A DNA stretch of 64,000 nt from Owenia fusiformis (GCA_903813345.2 CAIIXF020000001.1:28631915-28695914), one strand, 5' to 3'; positions 13,201-24,261 are shown, numbered from the stretch's first letter. Translations and numbers: made by a program. Notes: generated from the sequence alone by a model not told the origin.

Positions 13201-16200
13201 AAAACATATGATATAATTCTCTTGACCATTGAACTGTCATGTTCTAGGATGATGAAATGCAGATGCTCAGATCCAATAGGTTTAGCTCAAGGTTTATAGA
13301 TGAACCGCTCTACCAGGTGTGGCACAGTGACTTTAACCATAGGCAGTCGATAGAGCAGAAGCTACAAGCGGATATAGGTAAGGAATATGGGCCAACTGGA
13401 ACATAATCTATTTCATTAATGATAAACCTTGTATCCAAGATTATTTGACCAATTTAATGGTAGTACTCAAAATGGGAACTTTACCTATTTTTTCATTTTA
13501 TATTTTATCCCTTAAAATAATACTAATCAAAACCTTAACTAGATATATGTAACTGCTTTAATCGGGTTGGAAAATATCTTTTGAATGGATGCAGAATCTT
13601 GTAGAAATGAAATATTTGTTTTGCCCCAGATAGAACAAACTCATTTAATATAATTTTGGATAATGGGTTTCTGAATTACTATTTGGAAAATGGTTTCTGA
13701 ATTACTATTTCATATACTGGCATATAATACCAGGTGCACCTTAAGCATTGAACAAGTATCATTTTCCTATACATGCTGAAACGATCATATGGTTCTTAGT
13801 CAAATTCACTGAGTCCAAAAGACCACTACATATGCTTCTGAATACAAAGACAAAACACCTATTCTATAGTGTTTGTTATAATGTGTTATAGATGAGGATG
13901 AGGAAGAGAATATATATGACACTTATGACATCAAAGATGGTGAAATATATGATGATGCCGCATCATTCAAGCCCTCGCAGTCTTTCAAAGAGGAGCCTGA
14001 TGAACCAGGGACCACTGATTATAGCTTAGAAACTGCCACTTCTGCTGTATCACCTACGTCCCCAACATTTAAAGGAATGCGTACACTGTGGTGTGAGTTG
14101 CCTGAGGTTATACAGAGTGGAGTTCTGGACTCAATGGCACCTAGTCAGAAGAAAATACAAGAGGTACAACACAGATATATATGTATCGCTCTTTTTAAAT
14201 AGTTGGGGCGGGACAATGTCTAAAATTCAAAGAAAATACATGTACAGTATGATCAATTTTAAGAAAGATATTAAATAGGCCATAAAATGTCTTTTTACTC
14301 ACCCTGCATGTTCATGTTATTCCAGGCAATGTTTGAAGTGATCACTTCAGAGGCCTCCTATGTTAAAAGTCTCAACCTAATGGTGAATCACTTCTTCCTG
14401 GCAAGTGAGCTGACAGATAGACCTGGCTGCCGCTCCTGTCTTGAGAAAAGAGACAAACATTTCCTATTTTCCAATGTTTTGGCAGTTAGAGAAGTCAGTG
14501 AGAGGTAGGAGTTGTATTCAGTAAAATTAGACATAATGCAGTTTGCATTTTATGTAAATTGTTATTTCATATTGTCTTTCTGCCATTTTCATGTCACCAC
14601 CACATGTTGTGACATATTGTCATAGTCTCCAACTATTTTTGTGGCTGGTGTTTGGCAGTTGGCATTCTGTGTCTGTAACAAATGGCAGAGTGACATTTTG
14701 CATGTTAATGCCTTGTTTAAATGTGAATTGGTCCATTAAAAGCAATCTGTCGCAAGTCTGAATCATTACAATAGACTACACTGACAGAATAACATTAAAT
14801 AGCATTTTGATACTCAGACCATGATTTGCCTCGCATTAAGAACATTCCTTATAAAAATCGAATCTCTCATGTAGATAGGAGTGCAAGGAAGGTATTGTTA
14901 CTTGTTATTTATCTCCAGGTTCCTTGCTGCCTTAGAGGCTAGATGGAGGGAAAACATAGTCATATCTGACATTTGTGACATTGTCACCAAGTTCGCTGAA
15001 AACACCTTTGATGTCTACATCAAGTACTGCAGTAATCAAGTCTATCAGGACAGAACTCTCAAAAAAATAACGTAAGTAGTTTTGTGAATGGAGGTTGCTA
15101 AACTTTTCTTTATTTAAATGCTCGAAAAAAAGGGTTTGAAACTGTAGTATTTTGCCAAGTTTGACATTTATGTATCTTAATATAGTTTGTGTTCAGTCTG
15201 TGAAATTTACAAATCTAGCCCATATATTACACATTCTTACACTTGATTTTTGTGAATTTGAAGAGAAAATGTGTAAATTGACATTTTGAATGAAGAATTC
15301 TGTGACGGTCAAAGTCCCTCTGTTTTCCATACATTCGTTGAACTTTCTCATCAATCTGGGTTTCTTGTTATTTCTCATTTTTATACACAGTAGCCATACC
15401 ACTGCTTAAATATAACGTATTTCAACATATTTATAGCACTATAAAGTCACTACTTGTTCCATATTCTTCTCTAAATAATCTACTTATACTAATTATCATG
15501 TATGTTTCAGTTCAGACAATCTCATGTTCAAAGAGATTATCGACAAACTAGAAAAACATAAATCATGTTTGGGTCTCTCTCTGCATTCATTCCTGATCCT
15601 ACCAATGCAACGTATAACCCGCCTACCTCTCCTGATTGATGCAATATGTCATAGACTTGAGCCTAAAACTGACAAACATGACTCTGCCATGTCTGCCCTC
15701 CAAGCGCTGAATTCAGTAAGTACATGTGATTTTCTAAATGCATTCTTTAACTAGCCAACATAATCTATATTTCTAATATAGTTTATATTTCTGTTTTGTT
15801 TGTGAGTTCCAGGAACATGTTTAATAACTATCATATTGTATTGTATTGTATTGTAGGTTGTGAAACAGTGCAATGAAGGTGGGAGGAACATGTTTAATAA
15901 CTATCATATTGTATTTTATTGTAGGTTGTGAAACAGTGCAATGAAGGTGCAAGGAACATGGAGAGGGTGGAACAAATGGTTCATCTTGACAAACAATTAG
16001 ACTTTGACAAATTAAAGGTAAATAGCAATTCTAAAAAGAATCAGAAATTTCTCAAGTATGACTTTATTAAGTCGATCAAAAAATAGCATTGTATATTTTG
16101 GATAAGTCAATATTGTATATACATTACATAAGTACATTTATGTAATTTACACATCATCTTGTACATGCCAGGCCCATAGCCAGGATTTGCCAAGGGGGGG

Positions 16201-19200
16201 TTCACTTTTTGAAAAATTCCAGGGGGTTCACTTGTGACATTTTTGGTCCAGAAATGGCCAAAATCACTTAAAAAGTGCTCAGAATGGTGAAAAACTGCAT
16301 GATTTTGAAAGATTTTTTGGCCGGGGGGGGGGGGGGTTCGCTCGAACCCCCCTGGCTACGGGCCTGCATGCTATATTGTATTATGACATGGTGTAGTTTA
16401 GTATTGTGTAGCTACTGAGGTTGATTTTTTGCAGATTTTTTGCAGATTTTTATGTCATGTTTCTATTCCAGAAAAAGATTCCATTGATTTCCACATCAAG
16501 GTACCTCGTGAAACAAGGACCCCTTCAACGCATCGTAAACAATAGTTCCAGCATCCCTGTGTTTGGCAAAAAAGGCCCCAGCAAACAGCAACTGTTTCTC
16601 TTTGTCTTCAATGACATCATTGTTATCACTAAAAAGAAGAGGTAAGGACAATTGTAACATAGGAAAGAGTGCAGTGTGTTTGTAAAGTTGTAAACTGAAA
16701 ACTGATACTGTTGTAATATTGGAAAGTATGCCGTATGTTAACTGGTAACTTCTCATCATTCAAAAACATCTGTTTTTTTCTGATTTGTTCTTCAACAGTT
16801 TTTTATTGACTACTAGTTGTACATGAATCAGGTTATATCAATAAACCATAGGCTGAGCTATCAACAAAAATATCCATTTATTTAGCTTTATGGTTTAATG
16901 TACATGTCACTAATGTCAACCATATGCATTGGTCAATATTTTTGGGATGAGCCAGCTTTTATCTGTCGAATGCCAGTAGCTTGATTTAAACATGTTATCT
17001 TATGTTAACCTCAAACCAAGTGTATTAACATGTCCTCCAATCTTGTTGCAATAAAGCAGTATACTTGTAATATCATTTTTTATTGGTTACTTCTTTTTTA
17101 GTGAAGAACGATACAGTGTGATAGACTACACTTCCCGCATCAACCTGCATACAGAACTAGTAGACGATGATCTCAATACACCTGTGCCTGTAGGATGTAA
17201 GAACCTGTTTCTCCTCGTGCTACTTGAGAACTTTGAAAACAAGCATGTCGAATTCCTACTTGCATGCGAATCACCGTAAGTAAATGTTGTATTAGTTCTG
17301 TAGTTGCACGCTTGGAGAAAATTTCTATTGTACACCACCAATCTGGTTTTAGTTATTATGTGTTAAGGGGAGGCATCAAAAGTTTGATGTCGGATCGGAA
17401 ACTTAATAAATCTAGTTTTGACTTTGAAACCCCCCCAAAAAAACTAAATACCATGAAAGTTGATCGCTGACTTCCCATTTGAGAATTTGAATATTTCTAA
17501 AAATGATCTCGTTTTTTTTGTTACTTCCTATCGTAATTTGCTGCTTTTAACATTGATAGAATAGAATCCATTGGAATGATCTTGACGAAGAAAGCATCGG
17601 GTAAAATCATTATTTTTAAACCACTCCAGGGCATTCTGAGTCAAAATTGCAAAACAATTTAAAATGTTGAAATTTGTCAGATAGCAAACTGAAATGGCTT
17701 TGAACCCTCTCCCCCTAACTAGATTCATTTAGTTTTCGATCTGACATCGTACTTTTGATGCCTCCCCTAATGAAGTGCAGAATTGTTGGAATTTAAGTAG
17801 TCAGTTTATTTTATTAGGTCAACCTAGCACCATATTGGTTATGCTTAGTTACAACCATATTTCATTGATGTTTAATATACAAAAGAATTTATTGCTGGTG
17901 TACGTTTCTGTAAAACATTTCCCCCCTTGTTAGTTCTGTATGCTAGCTTTCTAGAGACATTTGCCATGACTGCTTCTGCTTTGGGTATCAGTTGGAAGAA
18001 TTGCATTTATATTAAATCACTAGTATCAGGATTGCCTCAGAATACATTGACAGCCATAACCATACCTTTCAAGAAAGCAAAAGTGGAACAGTGGAATGAA
18101 AAAGAATTCTCAATGGACATCAGTGTATCCCAATACTGACCAGTTTGAAAGAAATGGGGACATACATGGAGTTTGTTATTTCAGTATTAACAGAAAATTT
18201 ACCTTTTAGTTGTTGTCTTTTTTATTTACTTATTCTATAAGTATTTTCAGTTGTTCTTAAAAGCTCAGGGAATGTTTTCAATGTTCAATTTTCTTAGAGT
18301 AAGGTGAAATTTTTGTTTGATGAAGTTGTATATTTCATATGAATATTTTAACTTCACTTTTATGAAATTAACTAGCTTCTTTGCGGGATAAACATTTCTA
18401 GATCCTAATGCAGCATTCAATCGAGCATTATTCTTGTCGAATTCGCTTATATGTCTGAAATAAGAAGGAATCAGTTTTTCTAGAGCCTTCAGGGAGAGAG
18501 ATAATTCCTCTGTTAAGCCTATCAGTGTGTATCTCTCAATGTGTTGTTTCGCTATAGGCAACCCTATATCCAAGTCTTTACACTCATCAGCATGCCCACA
18601 GAACCAACCTGCATACAAACCTTCATCCAAGAAACACATTTCTTCTAAACCAAAGCTAGTGTTTCTGTATTCCTCTATGCATTTGCCATATGTCTTCCAC
18701 TTGTGTTTTTGCGTGAATGTTGCTCGCTGTTTCGCTGATATGAAACTGAAGCTTTGCCTGGCAAACATATAGTAATACCAGGACATGGCTTGCTCAAATG
18801 GATCTCTAACCATATTGAAATAAATAGGATTCCTGTAGCCAAATCTTTCAAAATTCACGTAATGAATGTGTCTATCATAGACCAAACGTCCATCAATTTT
18901 ACTTTGCAGTTGAACTAAATGCTCTACAAATTCTTGTAGGTTTCCATCACTAAGTACTTGTTCCAAAAAGACAGTTGACGTTTCTGAAGTATAATTTGAA
19001 AATGCCGCCATTTTGTTAAATAATGTCAACAATGTTGACGAGCCGCACTTAGGGATCCTGTTGTATAAGAAAATCTCCCTGTTTACCTTATTAGGTATGC
19101 CAAATATCTCAGATTGATGTACATGATTGGATATTGGTACCATACTTTTATTTTGTTTTTGTTCGACAGCCTGCTTGAACACTTTTCCAGTTATTCGAGT

Positions 19201-22200
19201 CTGTTCTATGGTGTTATGTAGTAATCCTAAGACTCGCTTAGAATGGGTTGCATATTGTATTTTCTTGGAGGTTTGATACTTGTAGTTTTGTTTTGCCGAC
19301 ATGATCATCTTATTTTGATTTTTGTATTGAATGATAATGATTGATGATATCAATAAGCATGATAATCCAATTAGCATTGTCCATGTATTTGATGTAGATG
19401 GGTGTCTAATCAACATGATTATTTGTCCTAATGTGTCATTACATTTCACAGATTTTGAAGACAATTTGTTTTGCAAAGTACATCGCTTAATTCCATTCTG
19501 TGATTTCTCTTCATTTACCAGCTCTAATTACTCTTAATACAAAGTTGGTCAAATCCAGTTATTTTGTCCACTTTAGGCTATTGACCATGTGGATGTATCT
19601 TAATTGAAAATCAGGTTTTCATTTACCATATGATAAATTAAATTGATGCCATGTCATTGTAATTGCCATGTGTCACTTTAAATTTGACTTCATTTATTTG
19701 ATTTAGTTTTAAGGGTAAAGTTTTAACGTATAAGGCAAATATATTGGTCAATACATGTGTCAATACGTATAAAGTAAAAGAATTTCAATTAAGCTTAGCA
19801 ACCAAACCTTTTTTTGTCTTTGTATATTTGTTCATGATCTATAATTTGGCCAATTTAATCCCACCAAATTTTAAGTTAAACTTTATGTAAATTTTTATGA
19901 TAAGTATTTGGTTGTATTTATTATCCAACCAAATGTAGGGATATAAAGAAGCTGTCCATCCGTTCATCAGTCTGTGCTGATTCATGTTTTTGGGCGATAA
20001 CCCCAGTACTGGTTGGTGGATTGGGTTCAGATTTTATATGCTTATACCTTATGAGCAAAGGACCTCTGGTCAAGAAAAATTTTCAAAATAGCTGCTTAAT
20101 TCAAAAAGGCTGTCATTTTTCATGACAAATGTGATTGATAACTCAAATACTGTTTGACAGATTTGGTCTTTCCAATATGGCCACTCAGTTTAAAATGGCT
20201 GTCATTTTTTGTTCAAATGGATTAAATAGTTGACTGATTTGGTTCAAATTTTATGTGCCGATGCCTTATAGACATAAGGAAGAAATTTCCAAAATGACTG
20301 CTGAATTCAAAATGGCACTCTTATTTCATTAGATATATATTTTTTTGATAACTCAAATACAAATTGCCATCTTCGATTTGGCAACTGGAATGAAGTATCA
20401 TATTGAGGCCTAGGCCACATTTGCCCTGATTTTTCGGCTAGCGCCTGGCTGATTGAGTATTTTTTTCAAAATTGATGTTCAAATTTCAAATCTTGGGACA
20501 GGTGTGAATTCCTGAGAACTTGTACATGATTTAAAAAAAGGTTTGGTCAATAGGAAGCAAGTTGAAATCAGTTTTGAACAAAATACTGCAGTTGGCCGGG
20601 CGCTGGCCGATGAATCGAGGGAAATGTGACCTAGGCACTAGACCAATTGATTTAATATGTGAATAATGTGATATTCCAGGAGTGAGAGGACCAGATGGGT
20701 TGAAGCACTGACCCCTGCTGCTCAGGAAAATGATGATGAGAAGATATATGAGGCCTGGGGTAAGATATTATATCAAAATATTTTCTACAAAATCACCTAA
20801 AAGATATAAGATTGCTAAAAGAACATATTTTCAATAAAACGTGTCAAGTTGGCAAAGTATCAATTTTAATCTGGAGAGTCCTTTTGTCTCCTTGACTCCA
20901 CTACTGTTTAAAGATGCAACAATTAGTGCAGGGGGTCATTCAATGATCATCGACCAGTGTCAAAATATATTTAAGTTTGGATTTTTCATCAAGACTAACA
21001 TAATAATCTTTTCATTATTTCCAAAGAAACCCCCTGGATCAACATTATTTCAGCTGATATTCCTCTCTCCCTTTATAGAATTATAGAATTTACACTTCTT
21101 AATGCTGAAATTGATAGTTTTTATCGAACCTTAAGGTGCTATATTGTAATCAGTTTGCCAGGCGGGCGGACTTCCCGAATAATCTTGTCTACAGGTTTCC
21201 AGCCAAACCGTTTGAGGGATTCATTTGAAATTCTCAGGGATGTTTCTACCTGTGAAAGTTTAGAACTGATTAGTTTTTCGACATTCTGGATAAATGTTAA
21301 GACGGCCATTTTGGATTTTCCGTCCTAAAATCTTGTCTGTCAAGGCTTGTCTACAGGTTTCCTGCCAAACCGTTTGAGGGATTCATTTGAAATTCTCAGG
21401 GATGTTTCTACCTATAAAAGTTTAGAACTGATTAGTTTTTCGGCATTCTTGGTAAATGTTAAGGTGGCCATTTTGGATTTTTCGTCCTAAAATCGTGTCT
21501 GTGAAGGCTTGTTTTAAAAAATAAAAAAGAATTTCACATTGAGAGCAATGTTAAATTAAAACATTTTAAGAAATAACTAAACGGTCAATCTTTCCAATTT
21601 TCACATATTTTGTAATACATCAGTATATCTTTTACCAGGATTTTTTTCAGGAAAATCTGAATTGTAGAAAAATAGCTGATACACTGTGAAGTAATACCTT
21701 AAAACGTGTCTCTTGAGGGTTGTTTACAGGTTTCATGGATTCATCCTAAAATTTTAGTGATGTTTCTATGGAAAGTTTAGATCTGATTAGATTCTAGGCA
21801 GTCTGGGTAAATGTTAAGGTGGCCATTTTGAATTTTCCATCTCGAAAAGTGTATTCTGTTCAAGGGTGCGATTCTGTTCACCGTGTGGCTTATTCATACA
21901 TTTCAAGAAAATAGGTATGTCAAAGAAGGTGTTAAGCCAAATATTGACCTGATAGCTCAGAAAAAAAAAATTTCACATTTTTTCTCAACAGTCCTTGTTG
22001 CCCCTTTAACAAGTGACCTTGGATGCAGAGATTGATGATATAATGCACTGCAGTTATAATGTCTGCTTGAGAAGGAATTTCCAATTCTATTCCCTGATTA
22101 TTTCTATCATGAACTGTTTAAAATGGCAAATGATTTGATAAAAGATATTTTGTTCGGTAGAATTTATTACTCCAGAGAATTCCTATTTTTTACTAGCATT

Positions 22201-23532
22201 TTTTGTGGTAAAATAATCCCTTTTGTATTATTTCACAAATTCTGATATTGATGTTATGCATCATAATTGGATCATGAACAGCTGTAAACCCTCCCGAGGG
22301 CGCAGTACATAATGTAATTAAACCTCCCAGTTTTCTCAAGTGTCCATTTAAAATGCTCATGTGAAATTCAAAAATAGCATATTAGTTCTTGTGTAAAGTG
22401 AAATTGGAACCTGCCATGTGGCATATCTGATACTATTTAAGAGACATTGGCTTGTCCTTTTGTATGATGGGTGATCCAAAAGTCTTGGACGCCCTGCTCT
22501 AACTTTGCTATTTTTTAATGAAATTACATGAAACTTCCAAATATAACTCATCTTGCGAATATATTTTAATCTAATTACATGTCAGTCTTTTCTGGAAATG
22601 ATCTATTGTATATTCAAACAATCTTTGAAAATGTTATATCTTAAAAAATTTATCCTGATTTTAAACTGATTTCTAGACTGTCCCCAGGTGCAAGTGGTGC
22701 ATGCTTACACATCAGAACAACCAGATGAGCTGACACTGGAGGAGTCTGACATCATCAATGTGACGAGGAAGATGGCAGATGGTAGGTTCCTCAAAACTTA
22801 ACCATAATCATAAGTACTGAGCAAAACACCTAAGACTAAGAAGTGGTGACAAGTGCAGGCCCGTAGCCAGGATTTGCCAAGGGGGGATCATTTTTCAAAA
22901 ATTTCCAGGGGGGGTTCACATTTTACAATTTTGGCCCAAATATGGCTAAAATCACTTAAGAAGTGCTCAAAATGGTGAAAAACTGCATGATTTTGAAAAA
23001 AATTTGGCCAGGGGGGTTCGCCCGTACCCTGCGAACCCCCCTGGCTAGGGGCCTGAAGTGAAAGCATTATGTTCTCCTTTTTGTGATAGAAATTCATCAG
23101 TATTCAGTGTTGACATCTGTAACAAATAGTTACACTGGTTCTTATTGCAACCAGATCATAGCATTTTAATACCTTGTTTAATGCTACGCAAGCCTGAGCT
23201 CTGAAATGATCAATTTAAATGCATAGTCTTTCACAAATGCAAAAAGACATTATCACTTTGCCAAGCCAGTAGCTTATATGCTATGTGGAAGCATCGTACT
23301 TTAAGATGTATATACTGGTTTTGCGGGGAAATAACCATTCAGGTATACCCAATTTCAAAAGTTAGTATTTTTTTTAGGTTGGTATGAGGGAGAGAGGATG
23401 CGAGATGGGGAGAAAGGATGGTTTCCCTCAACCTACACAGTAGAGATCCACAATGCTCACGCTAGAGCCAGGAATTTACGTCAGAGATATAGACTCCTAG
23501 CTCTGTCTCGGCAGTACCTAGACCAACATTAA
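2754..23532 (+). CDS. Ephexin-family Rho guanine nucleotide exchange factor (DH-PH-SH3), 21 coding exons, ~1553 aa
   Basis: It should activate Rho-family GTPases by promoting GDP/GTP exchange at the membrane-actin interface, the known role of ephexins (NGEF, ARHGEF5/15/16/19/26). Coding exons: 2754-4254, 4447-4576, 6659-6809, 7207-7715, 8355-8488, 8730-8813, 10154-10267, 10792-10845, 11370-11493, 12287-12431, 13248-13377, 13892-14163, 14326-14504, 14919-15071, 15511-15715, 15925-16017, 16472-16641, 17102-17275, 20680-20759, 22677-22781, 23378-23532. All junctions are GT/AG and the summed frame stays open (4662 nt including stop). The ATG has A at -3 and an in-frame TAA 12 nt upstream, which fixes the start. 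Residues ~1117-1326 are the DH domain, ~1327-1452 the PH domain and ~1468-1527 the SH3 domain, in ephexin order. The long disordered N-terminus recalls ARHGEF5, but I cannot say which vertebrate paralogue is closest. Family assignment is firm; exon ends are inferred by eye. Confidence 0.93.
5054..5168. repeat. Interspersed repeat, GTGACATTTTGCATGTTAATG family, copy 1
   Basis: In RhoGEF intron 2. It shares TTTGTAACAAATTGCAG, GTGACATTTTGCATGTTAATG and CCTTGTT with copies near 14581, 27660 and 38340. The ends are diffuse; this may be an old MITE or SINE fragment. Confidence 0.6.
9545..10085. repeat. ~80-bp tandem repeat, 6-7 copies
   Basis: In the RhoGEF intron 8814-10153. The unit is about 79-80 bp and contains CCCAGCTTTTACAATAAGAT, TGTCTGCTAACTCTAGAGTA and TTGTCTCTTGCCTCCCCTCA. 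Middle copies are most alike and outer copies are degenerate. The array stops about 70 bp before exon 7. Confidence 0.8.
11518..11975. repeat. Mobile-element remnant with TACAGGGTG end and inner palindrome
   Basis: In the RhoGEF intron after exon 9. It starts TACAGGGTGTCCCGAAAGTA, the type of end seen in several other elements here. Inside, TTTTACACC...CACTAGTCAATGT (~11703) recurs inverted near 11947, and TAACAGCAGCAATT recurs inverted near 11914. No transposase seen; boundaries uncertain. Confidence 0.45.
14581..14716. repeat. Interspersed repeat, GTGACATTTTGCATGTTAATG family, copy 2
   Basis: In RhoGEF intron 13. It contains TCTGTAACAAATGGCAGAGT and GACATTTTGCATGTTAATGC, shared with the copies near 5054, 27660 and 38340. 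Confidence 0.6.
15811..15951 (+). repeat. Tandem duplication of the exon-16 splice acceptor and exon start
   Basis: The block AGGAACATGTTTAATAACTA through GTAGGTTGTGAAACAGTGCA and ATGAAGGTG occurs at 15811-15883 and again at 15884-15951. The copies differ mainly by one 5-bp TATTG unit. The second copy runs into the real exon 16. Using the first acceptor (exon start 15857) would read into a TGA within about 25 codons, so 15925 is the functional acceptor. Confidence 0.85.
16169..16366. mobile_element. CAGGCCCGTAGCC-type MITE, 198 bp, 5-bp target duplication
   Basis: Termini are CAGGCCCATAGCCAGG and CCTGGCTACGGGCCTG, with poly-G/poly-C subterminal tracts. It is flanked by CATGC at 16164-16168 and 16367-16371. 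A second copy at 22856-23055 shares ~80% or more of the interior. It lies in RhoGEF intron 16. Confidence 0.8.
17367..17767. mobile_element. Harbinger-like MITE, ~401 bp, TAA target duplication
   Basis: Begins GGGGAGGCATCAAAAGTTTG and ends with its inverse, CTTTTGATGCCTCCCC. TAA flanks both sides (17364-17366, 17768-17770), the duplication expected of PIF/Harbinger elements. Inverted arms extend ~50 bp imperfectly. It lies in the RhoGEF intron that also holds the UST-like gene. No transposase. Confidence 0.7.
18221..18226 (-). promoter_or_regulatory. Candidate poly(A) signal for the UST-like gene
   Basis: TTTATT on the plus strand reads AATAAA on the minus strand, about 39 nt downstream of the stop codon. 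If used, the 3' UTR is very short. Confidence 0.5.
18265..19476 (-). CDS. UST: Uronyl 2-O-sulfotransferase (UST)-like, Golgi type II membrane enzyme
   Basis: A 403-aa intronless ORF. UST transfers sulfate from PAPS to the 2-O position of uronic acid in dermatan/chondroitin sulfate in the Golgi; it is related to HS2ST1 and Drosophila pipe. Visible: a short cytosolic tail, one signal-anchor helix (residues ~32-50, [18 protein letters not shown]), and a stem. The 5'-phosphosulfate loop is [10 protein letters not shown] (140-149) and the 3'-phosphate-binding strand-helix is [16 protein letters not shown] (221-236). [13 protein letters not shown] (201-213) contains the His expected to be catalytic in this family. 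Cysteines around WFCGHADEC match the 2-O-sulfotransferase pattern, and [12 protein letters not shown] near the C-terminus is UST-like. Sequons are N161 and N272. Length fits UST (about 406 aa). It lies antisense inside a RhoGEF intron; lack of introns suggests a retrogene or lineage expansion. No frame damage, so probably functional. Confidence 0.9.
   Translation of the reverse strand: MQNKLSSKSVKCNDTLGQIIMLIRHPSTSNTWTMLIGLSCLLISSIIIIQYKNQNKMIMSAKQNYKYQTSKKIQYATHSKRVLGLLHNTIEQTRITGKVFKQAVEQKQNKSMVPISNHVHQSEIFGIPNKVNREIFLYNRIPKCGSSTLLTLFNKMAAFSNYTSETSTVFLEQVLSDGNLQEFVEHLVQLQSKIDGRLVYDRHIHYVNFERFGYRNPIYFNMVRDPFEQAMSWYYYMFARQSFSFISAKQRATFTQKHKWKTYGKCIEEYRNTSFGLEEMCFLDEGLYAGWFCGHADECKDLDIGLPIAKQHIERYTLIGLTEELSLSLKALEKLIPSYFRHISEFDKNNARLNAALGSRNVYPAKKLVNFIKVKLKYSYEIYNFIKQKFHLTLRKLNIENIP
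20785..22065. repeat. Interspersed element with a 162-bp tandem core
   Basis: CTTGTCTACAGG recurs at 21184 and 21346, and a decayed copy begins at 21508: a spacing of exactly 162 bp, the period of the larger array at 35815-37075. The outer parts (AAATCACCTAAAAGATA near 20790, and a segment with GCACTGCAGTTATAATG near 22045) match 40080-40290, where the 162-bp core is absent. This looks like one repeat family whose core expands and contracts. It lies in the RhoGEF intron before exon 20. Confidence 0.65.
22677..23532 (+). other. RhoGEF exons 20-21: SH3 domain and C-terminus
   Basis: Residues ~1468-1527 form an SH3 domain: [20 protein letters not shown] (ALYDY-type start plus RT loop), DGWYEGERM (the W of the ligand groove) and [11 protein letters not shown] (final strands). 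The Arg-rich tail ends at TAA 23530-23532. In ephexins this SH3 can fold back on the DH region or bind proline-rich ligands; the upstream PxxP motifs make an internal interaction plausible. Confidence 0.9.
22856..23055. mobile_element. CAGGCCCGTAGCC-type MITE, 200 bp, 5-bp target duplication
   Basis: Termini CAGGCCCGTAGCCAGG and CCTGGCTAGGGGCCTG, flanked by AAGTG at 22851-22855 and 23056-23060. Second copy of the family at 16169-16366. In the RhoGEF intron between the two SH3 exons. Confidence 0.8.
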
Positions 23533-23539
23533 GTCACCA

Positions 23540-23760
23540 CAAAGAGATTTGGCAATATGTGCTGAACCATGAATCGCCACATAGAAATTTGGCAATATGT
23601 GCTGAACCATGAATCGCAGCATAGAAATTTGCAATTTACATATCAATTGAATAGCCACATATAAATTTGCAGTTTACATATCAATTGAATCACCACATAT
23701 AAATTTGCAATTTATATATTAATTGAGCCACCATATATATATACACACGCATAGTAGTTA
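23540..23760 (+). repeat. Short tandem repeats in the RhoGEF 3' UTR
   Basis: Directly after the stop codon, units containing TTGGCAATATGTGCTGAACC and, further on, TTGCAATTTACATATCAATT, each followed by a CCACATA segment, are repeated about five times with a period of ~40-45 bp, ending in a TATATA stretch. Non-coding. Confidence 0.65.
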
Positions 23761-24261
23761 TAAACAACCACAGTTATGTATTATTGCAGTTATGTACATA
23801 TAAACTAAGAACTGAGTCACCACATATTACATTAACCAGCAGTATATTGTGTTCAGATGTGAACATTCAACTTATAAGGGACCAAGTTGCATTGATAGGA
23901 TCAGGAATGGATGCAGAATAAGTCAATATGTTTATGCTCAAATAATAATCAACTTTGGTTGTCACTCTTCCCTACCACATGACCACATTTAAAAGGGATA
24001 CAGGCTTCAATGAAGTTGCAAATGGAGGGGGTATTCTCTGTCCTTGTCTCCAGGACTTTTCTTGTAATAATACATTGCAAACTGCTCGATGAATGTATAC
24101 AATGTAAAGTAGAACACTTGGAATATATGTAAAATCTAGTATACCTTCAGAAATATGGAAATAAGCAAACGTCCTTCATTTGCAACTTCACTGACGCCTG
24201 TATCTATTTTGAAGAAATACAGGCTACAGTATTGGGGTATAGGGTAGTGTGTTGTATAAAT

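Larger units (their letters stand above)
4447..14163 (+). other. RhoGEF exons 2-12: phosphotyrosine-like and proline-rich linker
   Basis: Residues ~501-1116. Acidic tyrosine motifs recur: EEYEDV (Y505), IDYEDV (Y588), GYEEIP (Y611), GYIEP (Y896) and [15 protein letters not shown] (Y1033, Y1036, Y1044). Proline-rich SH3 ligands are PPPRRPPRK in exon 4, RPPPPLPRR in exon 5, KPPIPPKPK in exon 6 and RPPLPLPRP in exon 7. Exon 12 ends with LWCELPEV, the conserved ephexin segment just before the DH domain. Vertebrate ephexins are regulated by Src-family phosphorylation and autoinhibition; that this protein is too is an inference. Confidence 0.75.
14326..16017 (+). other. RhoGEF exons 13-16: DH (RhoGEF catalytic) domain
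   Basis: Residues ~1117-1326. The first conserved helix is [19 protein letters not shown], followed by [36 protein letters not shown], and the third conserved region [17 protein letters not shown]. These are diagnostic of ephexin DH domains. Exon 16 (15925-16017) ends at AAAG|GTAAAT. A decoy copy of its acceptor and 5' end lies just upstream, annotated separately. Confidence 0.92.
16472..20759 (+). other. RhoGEF exons 17-19: PH domain
   Basis: Residues ~1327-1467 include [20 protein letters not shown], the strand [17 protein letters not shown] and the C-terminal helix [10 protein letters not shown]. The PH domain is split by a 3.4-kb intron (17276-20679) that holds a MITE and the antisense UST-like gene. 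Confidence 0.9.

Noticed and set aside
17927-18139. 70-codon ORF just downstream of the UST-like gene
   Set aside because: No family features, and the RhoGEF frame does not use it: exon 18 joins exon 19 in frame without it.
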